Assembly: GCF_009738185.1 (NCBI RefSeq)
Contig: NZ_CP046509.1
Coordinates: forward strand, 1,243,501 to 1,307,500
Source of the DNA: Erwinia sorbitola
GTDB lineage: Bacteria > Pseudomonadota > Gammaproteobacteria > Enterobacterales > Enterobacteriaceae
Length of the DNA stretch: 64,000 bases
Direction: 5' to 3'
Part shown: positions 8,205-17,961 of the stretch, piece after piece
Layout of the letters: each line of letters opens with the position of its first letter
Numbering within the stretch: position 1 is the first letter of the stretch
Program-made: the position numbers and the translations under genes
The notes under the pieces: model-generated
What the model saw: the letters and a program-made list of their open reading frames with translations, nothing else
Told to the model about the DNA's origin: nothing
The model's database searches: none

Positions 8205-10205
8205 TCAGTGCGGTTTCAGCAGCGCTTCCGCATGGCTGACGATATTTTCAACCGTGAAGCCAAATTCCGGGAACAGCTTCTCAGCCGGAGCCGACTCACC
8301 AAAACCAGTCATACCGACAATGGCACCGTTCAGGCCGACATATTTGTACCAGTAGTCGGCAATCCCTGCTTCCACTGCTACGCGTGCCGTGACGCCGGAA
8401 GGCAGAACGGACTCACGGTAGGCAGCATCCTGTGCATCGAACAGATCGGTCGATGGCAGTGATACTACGCGCACCTTGTGGCCGCTGGCGGTCAGCTTGT
8501 CAGCCGCGCCCAGGGTGATTTCCACTTCGGAACCGGTAGCTATCAGGATCACATCCGGTGTGCCGTTGCTGTCTTTCAGCACATAGCCGCCGCGCGAAAT
8601 ATTCGCCAGCTGCTCTTTGCTGCGCTCCGGCTGTGCCAGGTTCTGCCGCGACAGAATCAGCGCAGTCGGGCCATGATGGCGCTCAACGGCATGTTTCCAG
8701 GCCACAGCGGTTTCAACCTGGTCACACGGACGCCAGACGCTCATATTTGGCGTCACGCGCAGGCTGGCGATCTGCTCAACCGGCTGATGCGTCGGGCCAT
8801 CTTCACCCAGACCGATGGAGTCATGGGTGTACACCATAATCTGGCGCGCCTTCATCAGTGCCGCCATACGCACGGCGTTGCGCGCATACTCAACAAACAT
8901 CAGGAAGGTAGCGGTATACGGAATAAAACCACCGTGATGCGCCAGGCCATTGGCGATGGCAGTCATACCAAACTCGCGTACGCCGTAGTGAATATAGTTT
9001 CCGGCAGCATCCTCTTTGATCGACTTCGAGCCAGACCAGATAGTGAGGTTACTTGGTGCGAGGTCAGCAGAGCCGCCCAGGAACTCTTTCAGCAGCGGGC
9101 CGTAAGCTTCCAGCGCGTTCTGAGAGGCTTTACGGCTGGCAATCTTCTGCGGATTAGCCTGTAATTTCTCAATATACTTCTGAGTGTCAGCTTCCCAGTT
9201 ATCCGGCATGCCGCCGTCCATGCGGCGGGTATATTCTGCCGCCAGTTCCGGGTATGCGGCTTTGTAGGCGGCGAATTTACTGTTCCACTCACTTTCGGCT
9301 TTCGCACCGGCTTCTTTCGCATCCCACTGAGCATAGATCTCTTTCGGGATCTCAAACGGCGGGTAGTTCCAGCCCAGCTGTTTACGCGTCAGCGCAATCT
9401 CTTCGTCACCCAGCGCCGCGCCGTGGGCTTCTTCTTTACCCGCTTTGTTCGGCGAACCGAAGCCAATCACGGTTTTACAAATCAGCAGCGATGGCTTGTC
9501 AGTCACGCTCTGTGCTTCTTTGATCGCCTGCGCGATTGCATCAGGATTGTGCCCGTCAATATCGCGGATCACATGCCAGTGATAGGCTTCGAAACGTTTA
9601 GCGGTATCGTCGGTAAACCAGCCTTCAACTTCACCATCAATCGAGATGCCGTTATGATCGTAAAAGCCAATCAGTTTACCCAGACCCAGCGTTCCCGCCA
9701 GAGAGCATACTTCATGGGAGATGCCTTCCATCAGGCAGCCATCGCCCATAAACACGTAGGTATGGTGATCGACAATTTCATGGTCAGGGCGGTTAAACTG
9801 CGCGCCCAGAGTACGTTCCGCAATTGCCAGGCCAACGGCGTTCGCCAGACCCTGACCCAGCGGGCCGGTAGTCGTTTCCACGCCTGGGGTATAGCCCAGC
9901 TCCGGGTGGCCCGGGGTTTTGGAGTGCAGCTGACGGAAATTCTTCAGCTCAGACATTGGCAGATCGTAACCCGAAAGGTGCAGCAGGCTGTAGAGCAGCA
10001 TCGAAGCGTGGCCGTTAGAGAGGATAAAACGGTCGCGATCGGCCCATGCCGGGTTATTCGGGTTGTGATGCAGAAATTCACGCCACAGCACTTCAGCGAT
10101 ATCAGCCATACCCATCGGGGCACCAGGATGGCCGGATTTGGCTTTTTGCACCGCGTCCATACTCAGGGCGCGGATGGCGTTTGCCAGTTCTCTACGTGAA
10201 GACAT
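8205..10205 (-). CDS. tktB: Transketolase TktB
   Basis: A 666-residue transketolase. It transfers two-carbon units between ketose donors and aldose acceptors in the non-oxidative pentose phosphate pathway, using thiamine diphosphate and Mg2+. The ThDP motif is seen as GDGCLMEGISHE (near residue 155) and the pyrimidine domain as HYGVREFGMTAIANG (near 405-420). The catalytic His is in SNGHASMLLY (near 66). It is named TktB and not TktA because it sits directly downstream of talA on the same strand, the E. coli talA-tktB arrangement. The gap to talA is 69 bases, so the two are probably one operon; in E. coli the pair is RpoS-dependent. Confidence 0.95.
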   Translation of the reverse strand: MSSRRELANAIRALSMDAVQKAKSGHPGAPMGMADIAEVLWREFLHHNPNNPAWADRDRFILSNGHASMLLYSLLHLSGYDLPMSELKNFRQLHSKTPGHPELGYTPGVETTTGPLGQGLANAVGLAIAERTLGAQFNRPDHEIVDHHTYVFMGDGCLMEGISHEVCSLAGTLGLGKLIGFYDHNGISIDGEVEGWFTDDTAKRFEAYHWHVIRDIDGHNPDAIAQAIKEAQSVTDKPSLLICKTVIGFGSPNKAGKEEAHGAALGDEEIALTRKQLGWNYPPFEIPKEIYAQWDAKEAGAKAESEWNSKFAAYKAAYPELAAEYTRRMDGGMPDNWEADTQKYIEKLQANPQKIASRKASQNALEAYGPLLKEFLGGSADLAPSNLTIWSGSKSIKEDAAGNYIHYGVREFGMTAIANGLAHHGGFIPYTATFLMFVEYARNAVRMAALMKARQIMVYTHDSIGLGEDGPTHQPVEQIASLRVTPNMSVWRPCDQVETAVAWKHAVERHHGPTALILSRQNLAQPERSKEQLANISRGGYVLKDSNGTPDVILIATGSEVEITLGAADKLTASGHKVRVVSLPSTDLFDAQDAAYRESVLPSGVTARVAVEAGIADYWYKYVGLNGAIVGMTGFGESAPAEKLFPEFGFTVENIVSHAEALLKPH

Positions 10206-10274
10206 AGTTTCCTCCAGAAATGCGTGGAGGCGGATCGCAGATCCGCCCGGGGGGATAAATGATGGAAAGGGGAG

Positions 10275-11225
10275 TTACAGTCGTGCGGACAGCACATCTT
10301 CCAGCTTCTGCTGGTCAACGGCGAACTGGCGAATACCTTCAGCCAGTTTTTCCACTGCCATCGGATCCTGGTTATGTTCCCAACGGAATTCCGCTTCAGA
10401 CAGCGGTGCAGGCTGGTGGAAGCCCTGAGTAGACGGAGTCAGTTTACGCTCAACCGGAGCGTTGCTGGCCTGAAGCTCTTCCAGCAGGTTTGGCGCGATA
10501 GTCAGACGGTCGCAGCCTGCCAGCGCGAGGATCTGCTCTGTCTTACGGAAGCTGGCACCCATGATGATGGTGGTGTAACGGTGCTGCTTATAGTAGTCAT
10601 AGATATTGCGTACAGATTTCACGCCCGGATCTTCATCAACCACGTACGGGTCAAGAGGTTTACGGCTGTTGTACCAGTCATAGATACGGCCAACAAACGG
10701 TGAAATCAGGAATACGCCAGCTTCAGCACAGGCACGGGCCTGAGCGAAGGAGAACAGCAGCGTCAGGTTACACTGGATACCATTTTTCTCCAGCTCTTCA
10801 GCCGCTTTGATCCCTTCCCAGGTCGAAGCCAGTTTGATCAGAATACGCGAACGGTCAATACCGTTATCTTCGTACATTCTCACCAGTTTTTCCGCTTTGG
10901 TGACACACATTCCACGGTCAAATGAGAGGCGCGCATCAACTTCGGTGGATACACGGCCAGGGACACTTTTCAGAATCTCCAGACCGAGATTAACGGCAAC
11001 TTTGTCGCTGGCGTTAATAATCTGGGTTTCTTTACTGCCGCCCTGTTTTTTAGCGTAGTCGATGGCGTCAGTGATCAGATGTTTGTAAGAGTCGAGGCCG
11101 GAGGCTTTCAGGATCAGAGACGGATTGGTGGTGGCATCTTCCGGGTGATAGTTACGGATGGATTCAATATCGCCACTGTCAGCCACCACGGTGGTGAATT
11201 GTTTCAGTGCGTCTAACTGGTTCAT
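10275..11225 (-). CDS. talA: Transaldolase TalA
   Basis: A 316-residue class I transaldolase, the same length as E. coli TalA. It moves a dihydroxyacetone unit from sedoheptulose-7-phosphate to glyceraldehyde-3-phosphate. The Schiff-base lysine lies in RILIKLASTWEGI (near residue 131), with catalytic Asp in DATTNPSL near the N-terminus and Glu in STWEG. AAGGAG lies 5 bases before the ATG. It is first gene of the talA-tktB operon. The N-terminus (MNQLDALKQFTTVVADSGDIES) resembles TalA more than TalB. Confidence 0.95.
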   Translation of the reverse strand: MNQLDALKQFTTVVADSGDIESIRNYHPEDATTNPSLILKASGLDSYKHLITDAIDYAKKQGGSKETQIINASDKVAVNLGLEILKSVPGRVSTEVDARLSFDRGMCVTKAEKLVRMYEDNGIDRSRILIKLASTWEGIKAAEELEKNGIQCNLTLLFSFAQARACAEAGVFLISPFVGRIYDWYNSRKPLDPYVVDEDPGVKSVRNIYDYYKQHRYTTIIMGASFRKTEQILALAGCDRLTIAPNLLEELQASNAPVERKLTPSTQGFHQPAPLSEAEFRWEHNQDPMAVEKLAEGIRQFAVDQQKLEDVLSARL

Positions 11226-11819
11226 CTAAAGCTCCTTGATAAGCAGTCTATATACCCTGAGTGAGTCATGAGTATAGCGTTGTAACGAAAAATTTATCTC
11301 AGGCAGACAACAGTGCATCAGGCGCCGGGTAATGGGAATGCGCTTTTTCTGATTGTTGCAATGGGCCAGCCCAATGACCGTCGTCTCGCCCTGCGCTATG
11401 GGGAGGGGAGCAGCATCCATTTTGTTCACGGCAATACTTATACCAATACCCTTACCACAGGCCAGGATGACACGGTATTCACATCGTGTCTTGATAGCTT
11501 GTGCCACCGGCCTTGTCATTGTCGAAAGGGCTAAATGAGCATTACGTCATGCTGTAACGGCCAGAAGTTGTAAGTGCCTGAGAAGAGTATTTTTCTACTC
11601 AAAAGCGGCAATATCGCTGCCGAACTTAATATAAAGCATAGCAGATCCTCAAAAAAACGTGGCCGGAACGGCTGACGAATCCCCTCCGGCAGCACTTCCC
11701 CTAAGCCAAATCTATCCATCCGCCAAATTATGCGCCCCTTCAAGTTTTTATCCCCTCCGGCACTTCTATACTGGGAAGTTGTACCCCTACATAACTACCT
11801 ATAAGAAAGGATCCTGCAA
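11226..11819. other. Divergent talA-maeB intergenic region
   Basis: These 594 bases separate two divergent genes and should contain both promoters. No coding frame inside has a family match, a good ribosome site or sensible composition. The maeB ribosome site (GAAAGGATC) is at the right end. No RNA gene was recognised. Confidence 0.5.
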
Positions 11820-14099
11820 ATGGACGAACAGTTAAAACAGAGTGCTCTCGATTTTCATCAATTTCCGGTTCCCGGAAAAATTCAGGTTTCCCCCACCAAG
11901 CCGCTTGCCACTCAGCGCGACCTGGCGCTGGCCTACTCGCCCGGCGTTGCAGCACCCTGCCTGGAGATTGCCGCCGATCCAGAAGCTGCCGATAAGTACA
12001 CCGCCCGCGCCAATCTGGTGGCGGTGATCTCCAACGGTACCGCAGTGCTGGGCTTAGGAAATATCGGTGCGCTGGCCAGTAAGCCGGTGATGGAAGGGAA
12101 AGGAGTGCTGTTCAAGAAGTTCGCCGGAATAGACGTGTTTGATATTGAAGTTGATGAGCTGGATCCGGACAGGTTGATCGATGTGATCGCCGCGCTGGAA
12201 CCCACTTTCGGCGGCATCAACCTTGAGGATATCAAGGCACCGGAGTGTTTCTACATCGAAAAGAAGCTGCGCGAGCGGATGAATATTCCTGTCTTCCACG
12301 ACGATCAGCACGGAACCGCCATCATCTGTACCGCTGCGGTACTTAACGGCCTGCGGGTAGTGAAAAAAAACATCTCTGATGTGCGCCTTGTGGTCTCGGG
12401 GGCCGGGGCCTCCGCGATTGCCTGCCTTAATTTGCTGGTGGCGCTGGGTATGCAGAAACACAATATTGTGGTCTGCGATTCAAAAGGTGTGATCTACCGG
12501 GGACGCGAAACGCCGATGGCTGAAACCAAAGCCGCCTATGCGGTGGCCGATAACGGCAAACGAACCCTTGCTGAGGTTATCGACGGCGCAGATATCTTCC
12601 TCGGCTGTTCGGGGCCAAAAGTCATGACCCAGGAGATGGTCAAAGGTATGGCGCGTGACCCGCTGATCCTTGCGCTGGCTAACCCGGAACCAGAAATTCT
12701 GCCGCCGCTGGCAAAAGAAGTGCGTCCGGATGCCATTATCTGCACCGGTCGCTCGGACTTCCCCAACCAGGTGAATAACGTACTCTGTTTCCCGTTTATC
12801 TTCCGTGGAGCGCTGGATGTCGGGGCAACGGCAATTAACGAAGAGATGAAGCTGGCAGCGGTGCACGCGATTGCCGAGCTGGCGCTGGCGGAACAGAGTG
12901 ATGTGGTGGCATCCGCCTATGGTGATGAGGAGCTGTCGTTTGGTGCTGAATACCTGATACCGAAGCCGTTTGATCCGCGTCTGATTGTGCAGATCGCTCC
13001 GGCGGTAGCAAAAGCCGCGATGGATTCTGGCGTGGCGCGGCGGCCGATTGCCGATTTCGACGCCTACCGCGAAAAGCTGATGGAGTTTGTCTACAAAACC
13101 AATCTGTTTATGAAACCGGTATTCTCCCAGGCGCGTAAAGATCCGAAACGCGTGGTGCTGGCTGAAGGCGAAGAGGCTCGCGTGCTGCATGCCACCCAGG
13201 AGCTGGTTACTCTCGGACTGGCCAGGCCGATTCTGATTGGCCGTCCGAGCGTGATAGCGATGCGTCTGCAAAAGCTGGGGTTGAAAATCGAAGCGGGCAA
13301 AGATTTCGACGTGGTAAACAACGAATCCGATCCGCGCTTTAAAGAGTACTGGAGTGAGTATTACCAGATTATGAAGCGCCGTGGCGTATCGCCGCAGCAG
13401 GCGCAGCGTGCGGTCATCGGAAATCCAACGCTGATCGGCGCGATTATGGTTCATCGTGGGGAAGCGGACGCGCTGATCTGCGGCACCATCGGTGACTATA
13501 AACAGCATTACGATATTGTAGAGAAGCTGTTCGGCTTTCGTGCGGATGTAAAAGTGGCGGGGGCGATGAATGCGCTGGAGCTGCCAAGCGGCAACACCTT
13601 TATTGCCGATACCTATGTTAATGAAGATCCTACGCCGGAACAGCTTGCCGAACTCACGCTGATGGCGGCGGAGACCGTACGTCGTTTTGGCATTGAACCA
13701 AAGGTTGCGCTGCTGTCGCACTCCAGCTTTGGTGCATCGGATGCTCCGGCCGCCCGTAAGATGCGTGACACACTGGCACTGGTAAAAGCGCGGGCACCGG
13801 AGCTGGAAATTGACGGCGAGATGCACGGTGATGCAGCGCTGGTGGAGAGTATCCGCCAGGATCTGATGCCGGACAGCCCGTTAAAAGGTCCGGCGAATAT
13901 CCTGATCATGCCTAACGTCGAAGCGGCGCGCATCAGCTATAACCTGCTGCGCGTCTCCTGCTCTGATGGGGTGACTGTCGGGCCGGTACTGATGGGGATA
14001 GCCAAACCGGTGCATGTGCTGACGCCGATCTCATCGGTGCGACGCATCGTAAATATGGTGGCGCTGGCGGTAGTGGAGGCGCAGACCGCGCCGCTGTAA
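11820..14099 (+). CDS. maeB: NADP-dependent malic enzyme MaeB
   Basis: A 759-residue two-part protein. Residues about 1-430 are the malic enzyme: catalytic Tyr in LALAYSPGVAAPC, metal-binding FHDDQHGTA, NADP-binding GAGASAIACLN. Residues about 435-759 are a phosphotransacetylase-like domain that is regulatory in the E. coli enzyme and responds to acetyl-CoA. It oxidatively decarboxylates malate to pyruvate with NADP+, feeding NADPH and pyruvate. AAAGGATC precedes the ATG. It is the same length as the E. coli enzyme and appears monocistronic. A repeat element follows its stop codon at once. Confidence 0.95.
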   Translation: MDEQLKQSALDFHQFPVPGKIQVSPTKPLATQRDLALAYSPGVAAPCLEIAADPEAADKYTARANLVAVISNGTAVLGLGNIGALASKPVMEGKGVLFKKFAGIDVFDIEVDELDPDRLIDVIAALEPTFGGINLEDIKAPECFYIEKKLRERMNIPVFHDDQHGTAIICTAAVLNGLRVVKKNISDVRLVVSGAGASAIACLNLLVALGMQKHNIVVCDSKGVIYRGRETPMAETKAAYAVADNGKRTLAEVIDGADIFLGCSGPKVMTQEMVKGMARDPLILALANPEPEILPPLAKEVRPDAIICTGRSDFPNQVNNVLCFPFIFRGALDVGATAINEEMKLAAVHAIAELALAEQSDVVASAYGDEELSFGAEYLIPKPFDPRLIVQIAPAVAKAAMDSGVARRPIADFDAYREKLMEFVYKTNLFMKPVFSQARKDPKRVVLAEGEEARVLHATQELVTLGLARPILIGRPSVIAMRLQKLGLKIEAGKDFDVVNNESDPRFKEYWSEYYQIMKRRGVSPQQAQRAVIGNPTLIGAIMVHRGEADALICGTIGDYKQHYDIVEKLFGFRADVKVAGAMNALELPSGNTFIADTYVNEDPTPEQLAELTLMAAETVRRFGIEPKVALLSHSSFGASDAPAARKMRDTLALVKARAPELEIDGEMHGDAALVESIRQDLMPDSPLKGPANILIMPNVEAARISYNLLRVSCSDGVTVGPVLMGIAKPVHVLTPISSVRRIVNMVALAVVEAQTAPL

Positions 14100-14866
14100 G
14101 GCGCAGGCCCGGGCAGGGAAGGGCCAAAGGCCAGGGGCTTAAGGTCAGGGGCTTAAGGTCAACGACAAGGTCAAGGGCGTTTCGCTTTCCCGCTGCGCGG
14201 TCTGAGCGACAAGGGGCGGCCAGTCGCCGCCGCCCCTTGACCCCGGGCTTGCGGCAGGCGCCACGCCCGCTCCGCGGGTTCCCTCACTCGACTGGTTTTC
14301 CGCACGAACCGGGTGAGACGGGACGTCCCTGTCCCGGCTCACCCTCTCGCCGACATCCTGTCGGCTCGTCCTGCAAATCCCTTCTCCCTCGGCAAGGCTT
14401 AATTGCCGCTCAAAAGGTCAACATCAAAAGAGAAATCAAAGACAGATACAAAGACTAAAAGGCCTTTTGGTCTTTAAGTCTTTAAGTCTTTTTGGGTTTG
14501 ACCTGGGTTTTGATGTTAAGGCGGCAATTAAGCTGCGCTGAGGAAGTGATGTGAACCAGGATGAACCGCCAGGACGGCGGTGAGAGCTCGGGCCGGCACA
14601 GGGAGGTGCCGTCACGAGCGGTCCGTCGGTGAACGGAACTGACGAAGGCACCCGCTGAAAGCGGGCGTGGCGCCTGCCGCAAGCCCGGGGGCAAGGGGCG
14701 GCGGCGACTGGCCGCCCCTTGTCGCTCAGCCCGCGCAGCGGGAAAGCGAAACGCCCTTGACCTTAAGACCTTAAGACGTTGACCTTAAGACCTTGACCTT
14801 AAGACCTTAAGATGTTGACTTGAAGACATTGACGTTGACCTTACCCATGCAACCGCATGAAAAAAA
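14100..14866. repeat. Large imperfect inverted repeat between maeB and hemF
   Basis: Two copies of a non-coding element of about 350 bases face each other around a centre near 14461 (AAAAGGCCTTTT). The best-conserved arms are 14169-14279 and 14650-14762, which are reverse complements with only a few differences over about 111 bases. Each arm contains an 11-bp stem CAAGGGGCGGC/GCCGCCCCTTG. The inner parts are related but more diverged (for example CTTAATTGCCG at 14398 against CGGCAATTAAG at 14522). Outside the right arm lies a degenerate array of GACCTTAA and GACNTTGACC units (about 14755-14843), with a shorter version at 14138-14172. No protein is encoded. It lies between convergent genes, a usual site for BIME or MITE-like elements. 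Confidence 0.85.
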
Positions 14867-15775
14867 TCAAACCCACGCCTTAACCGGCAGGAAGTCTCGG
14901 TACAGCGCAGCCTCCGGGCTGCCTTCTTCCGGCTGATAATCATACTCCCAGCGCACCAGCGGCGGCATCGACATCAGAATCGACTCAGTGCGGCCACCGG
15001 TTTGCAGGCCAAACAGCGTACCGCGATCCCAGACCAGATTAAATTCAACGTAGCGCCCGCGACGGTAGAGCTGGAAATCACGCTCACGCTCGCCCCATGT
15101 CAGGTTTTTACGGCGTTCGACAATCGGCAGGTAGGCATCGGTAAAGCCTTCGCCCACCGCCTGCATAAAGCGGAAGCTCTGGTCGAAGTCCGGAGTATTC
15201 AGATCGTCAAAGAACAGACCGCCAATACCGCGCTGTTCGTTGCGGTGTTTCAGGTGGAAATAGTCATCACACCACTTTTTATAGCGCGGGTAGACCTCTT
15301 CACCAAAGGGCTGACACAGGTCAGACGCAGTTTGATGCCAGTGAATGGCATCCTCTTCAAAGCCGTAGAAGGGGGTCAGATCGAAGCCGCCACCAAACCA
15401 CCATACCGGCTCTGCATCGGGCTTTTGCGCGATAAAAAAACGCACATTGGCGTGGCTGGTGGGGATATACGGGTTTTCCGGATGGATCACCAGCGAAACC
15501 CCCAGCGCTTCGAAACTGCGCCCGGCGAGTTCAGGGCGGTGCGCAGTGGCAGAGGCGGGCATCATGTCGCCATGAACATGGGAGAAATTCACCCCCGCCT
15601 GTTCGAACACCCGGCCCTGACGCAGAACGCGACTGCGCCCGCCGCCGCCGCCGGGGCGCTGCCAGCTGTCTTCGGCAAAGCTGGCTTCGCCATCGGCCTG
15701 TGCCAGCTTGCGACAAATTTCATCCTGAAGGTTGAGCAGAAACTGTTTTACCTGGGCGATATCCGGAGTGTTCAT
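14867..15775 (-). CDS. hemF: Oxygen-dependent coproporphyrinogen III oxidase HemF
   Basis: A 302-residue enzyme that oxidatively decarboxylates coproporphyrinogen III to protoporphyrinogen IX, using O2, in haem synthesis. Family signatures are present: GGGGRSRVLRQGRVFEQAGV near residue 45, SATAHRPELAGRSFEALGVS near 75, WWFGGGFDLTPFYGFEED near 125 and KKWCDDYFHLKHRNEQRGIGG near 165. The length is close to E. coli (299). It follows amiA on the minus strand with 45 bases between them, the amiA-hemF operon known from E. coli. Confidence 0.95.
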   Translation of the reverse strand: MNTPDIAQVKQFLLNLQDEICRKLAQADGEASFAEDSWQRPGGGGGRSRVLRQGRVFEQAGVNFSHVHGDMMPASATAHRPELAGRSFEALGVSLVIHPENPYIPTSHANVRFFIAQKPDAEPVWWFGGGFDLTPFYGFEEDAIHWHQTASDLCQPFGEEVYPRYKKWCDDYFHLKHRNEQRGIGGLFFDDLNTPDFDQSFRFMQAVGEGFTDAYLPIVERRKNLTWGERERDFQLYRRGRYVEFNLVWDRGTLFGLQTGGRTESILMSMPPLVRWEYDYQPEEGSPEAALYRDFLPVKAWV

Positions 15776-15820
15776 GAAAAAAATCCTGTGACAAAAAGAC
15801 GCGTGGATTATACGTGATTT

Positions 15821-16705
15821 TCAGCCTGTGCGTCTGGTCGCATCATACTCATTAAAAAAGCTGACGATGCCGTCCGCAATGGCACCGGCAATCTTCTGAC
15901 GAAACGCGGTAGTCCCCAGCAGTCTCTCCTCATCAGGGTTAGTAATAAATGATGTTTCAACCAGCACTGATGGAATGGACGGCGACTTAAGCACCGCAAA
16001 CGCCGCCTGCTCGGTGTGCTGACTGTGCAGATGATGAACCGGACGAATTTGCCCCAGCACATGTTTGCCGAGAATCAGACTGTTCTTGATGGTATCCGTC
16101 TGCACCAGGTCAAACAGCACCTGCTGCAAATAGTGATCCTGATCCGCTGCTTTGACCCCGCCCACATTATCGGCGGCATTTTCACGCTGCGAAAGATAAC
16201 GCGCCATTGTGCTGCTGGCTCCACGGTTTGACAGGGCAAACACTGAAGCACCGCTGGCCGTAGGGCTGGTAAAACCGTCGGCATGCACCGACATAAACAG
16301 ATCGGCACCGTGCTGATGGGCGATCTCCACCCGTTCACCAAGCGGAATAAAGTGGTCGCTTTCCCGTGTCAGACGCACTTCAATATGCGCATGCTCACTC
16401 AGCAGATGGCGGATATGCTGGGCGATTTCCAGCACCACATGCTTCTCTTCCGAACCTTCATGCCCCACCGCGCCGGAGTCTATACCGCCGTGGCCCGGAT
16501 CAATCATTACAATTCGCTTGCTGTTCGCCGGGCGGACAGGAGGCGGTGGCGAATTGGTCGCTTTGTGCGGTCGCGGAAGCAAGCGCCGGGTGGCATCTTC
16601 CTCTGCGGCACGCACAGGCCGCCGCGCCAGCAGGGCCAGCGCAAGGCCGGAGAGCAGCAGCTGGCGGCGGGTGGTCAGCGGCGTCAGTAGGTTTATCTTT
16701 TTCAT
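15821..16705 (-). CDS. amiA: N-acetylmuramoyl-L-alanine amidase AmiA
   Basis: A 294-residue periplasmic zinc amidase that cleaves the stem peptide from murein during daughter-cell separation. The N-terminus carries a twin-arginine (Tat) signal, TTRRQLLLSG, with cleavage near residue 33. The amidase_3 domain runs from about residue 62: zinc ligands in DPGHGGIDSGAVG, SVHADGF, and a catalytic Glu in ETSFITNPDEE. The Tat signal and the hemF neighbour support AmiA. AmiC has an AMIN domain, which is absent here. Confidence 0.93.
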   Translation of the reverse strand: MKKINLLTPLTTRRQLLLSGLALALLARRPVRAAEEDATRRLLPRPHKATNSPPPPVRPANSKRIVMIDPGHGGIDSGAVGHEGSEEKHVVLEIAQHIRHLLSEHAHIEVRLTRESDHFIPLGERVEIAHQHGADLFMSVHADGFTSPTASGASVFALSNRGASSTMARYLSQRENAADNVGGVKAADQDHYLQQVLFDLVQTDTIKNSLILGKHVLGQIRPVHHLHSQHTEQAAFAVLKSPSIPSVLVETSFITNPDEERLLGTTAFRQKIAGAIADGIVSFFNEYDATRRTG

Positions 16706-16912
16706 GGCACATCCAGGGTCGTTAGGTGCTTATTGTTATATCGTAACAGGCGGGTGACCGCGAGAAGGGAACTATTGCAGGTTTTTGCTAATTATTTCAG
16801 GTGGCTACTCCGGCAGAACCTCTTTTTTTACCTTTCCGCTGTCCATCGGGCTTGCACCGGCAGAAGAATACGTGATAATCAGCAAATTATGCTTAACCAC
16901 AGGCTGAAACTC

Positions 16913-17338
16913 ATGGAAATTCGTGTATTCCGGCAGGATGATTTTGAAGAAGTAATTACCCTTTGGGAGCGCTGCGATCTGTTACGTCCCTGGAACGATC
17001 CGGAGATGGATATAGAACGTAAGCTGAACCACGATCCGGATCTGTTTCTGGTCGCCGTGGTGGGCGGTGAAATTGTCGGAACGCTGATGGGCGGCTACGA
17101 CGGCCATCGCGGTTCCGCCTATTATCTGGGCGTACACCCTGACTATCAGGGGCGCGGCTTCGCCAACGCGCTGATTAATCGCCTGGAGAAGAAACTGATT
17201 GCCCGCGGCTGCCCGAAAATAAATGTCATGGTGCGGGAAGAGAACGACGCCGTCACCGGCTTTTATGAAAAGCTGGATTATGAAACCCAGGACAGTATGC
17301 TGCTGGGCAAGCGTTTGATCGAAGACCGCGAATATTGA
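16913..17338 (+). CDS. ypeA: GNAT acetyltransferase YpeA
   Basis: A 141-residue acetyltransferase, the same length as E. coli YpeA and closely similar to it (MEIRVFRQDDFEEVITLWERC, YLGVHPDYQGRG). The acetyl-CoA loop is QGRGFAN near residue 82. The ATG at 16913 is chosen by length and N-terminal match; a longer in-frame frame from 16733 has no support. The substrate is not established. It diverges from amiA, as in E. coli. Confidence 0.92.
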   Translation: MEIRVFRQDDFEEVITLWERCDLLRPWNDPEMDIERKLNHDPDLFLVAVVGGEIVGTLMGGYDGHRGSAYYLGVHPDYQGRGFANALINRLEKKLIARGCPKINVMVREENDAVTGFYEKLDYETQDSMLLGKRLIEDREY

Positions 17339-17434
17339 TTTCTCGCCATCGTTGCAGAGGCGGTCGCTGATTGGCTGCCCTGTTACAAGGCAGACGATGT
17401 CGGGAAAGGCTGTTCAATTTTTAACTGAGTTATC

Positions 17435-17884
17435 ATGCTGAAATATTCTCCCGACGATTACGACACTAAAGGCCTGCTGCGTCTGCCCCTCTCTTTTTGG
17501 GCAATTCTATTGTTACAGGCGCGTACCTGGGTACTGTTTGTCGCCGCCGGGGCTTCGCGTCAGCAGGGCGAGAGTCTGCTGGCACTGTTTTATCCCGATA
17601 ATCACGCCTTCTGGCTGGGGCTGGCATTGGGTATCCCTGCCGCCCTCGGGCTGCTGCTTACCGGCTACCGTCAGCGTCTGCCGCGTCTGTGGCAGGCGTG
17701 GCGCTGGGTGCTGGTGGCAACCCTGTTTCTGACGCTGGGTGTACAACTTGGTGAGTTGTGGCAGGGTGATGAACCGGTATCATCACTGGTGTTACTGGTC
17801 TCTCTGCTGGATGTGGTGGCGCTGGTCGCGCTACTGGCTTACCGACGGCTGCGGGACTGTTTTGATCCGGCTGAAAATCACTGA
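17435..17884 (+). CDS. yfeZ: YfeZ-like inner-membrane protein (DUF2919)
   Basis: A 149-residue protein with four predicted membrane spans (about 22-40, 58-78, 88-105, 116-134) and the YSPDDYDxKGLLRLPLSFW start typical of DUF2919. Its place between ypeA and yfeY is that of E. coli yfeZ. Function unknown. The start ATG has only a weak ribosome site upstream. Confidence 0.82.
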   Translation: MLKYSPDDYDTKGLLRLPLSFWAILLLQARTWVLFVAAGASRQQGESLLALFYPDNHAFWLGLALGIPAALGLLLTGYRQRLPRLWQAWRWVLVATLFLTLGVQLGELWQGDEPVSSLVLLVSLLDVVALVALLAYRRLRDCFDPAENH

Positions 17885-17961
17885 CTGACAGAGAGTAAAC
17901 TTTCGCAGCATTTTATACTCCAACCGTACGGAAACCCCTGAAAATGACTACTGGAGTTGCA

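Noticed and set aside
9423..10199. A 258-codon plus-strand frame inside tktB
   Set aside because: It is an antisense shadow of transketolase with no motif and no ribosome site; the same holds for the frame at 8478-9164.
11313..11538. Short frames in the talA-maeB gap
   Set aside because: No ribosome site, no family match and overlapping frames on both strands; treated as non-coding.
12480..13826. A 448-codon open frame on the minus strand inside maeB
   Set aside because: It is antisense to a complete, well-recognised gene, with Arg/His/Gln-rich composition typical of a shadow frame and no family resemblance.
14237..14694. Short open frames in the maeB-hemF inverted repeat
   Set aside because: They arise from the GC-rich palindromic arms, appear on both strands alike, and lack start signals.
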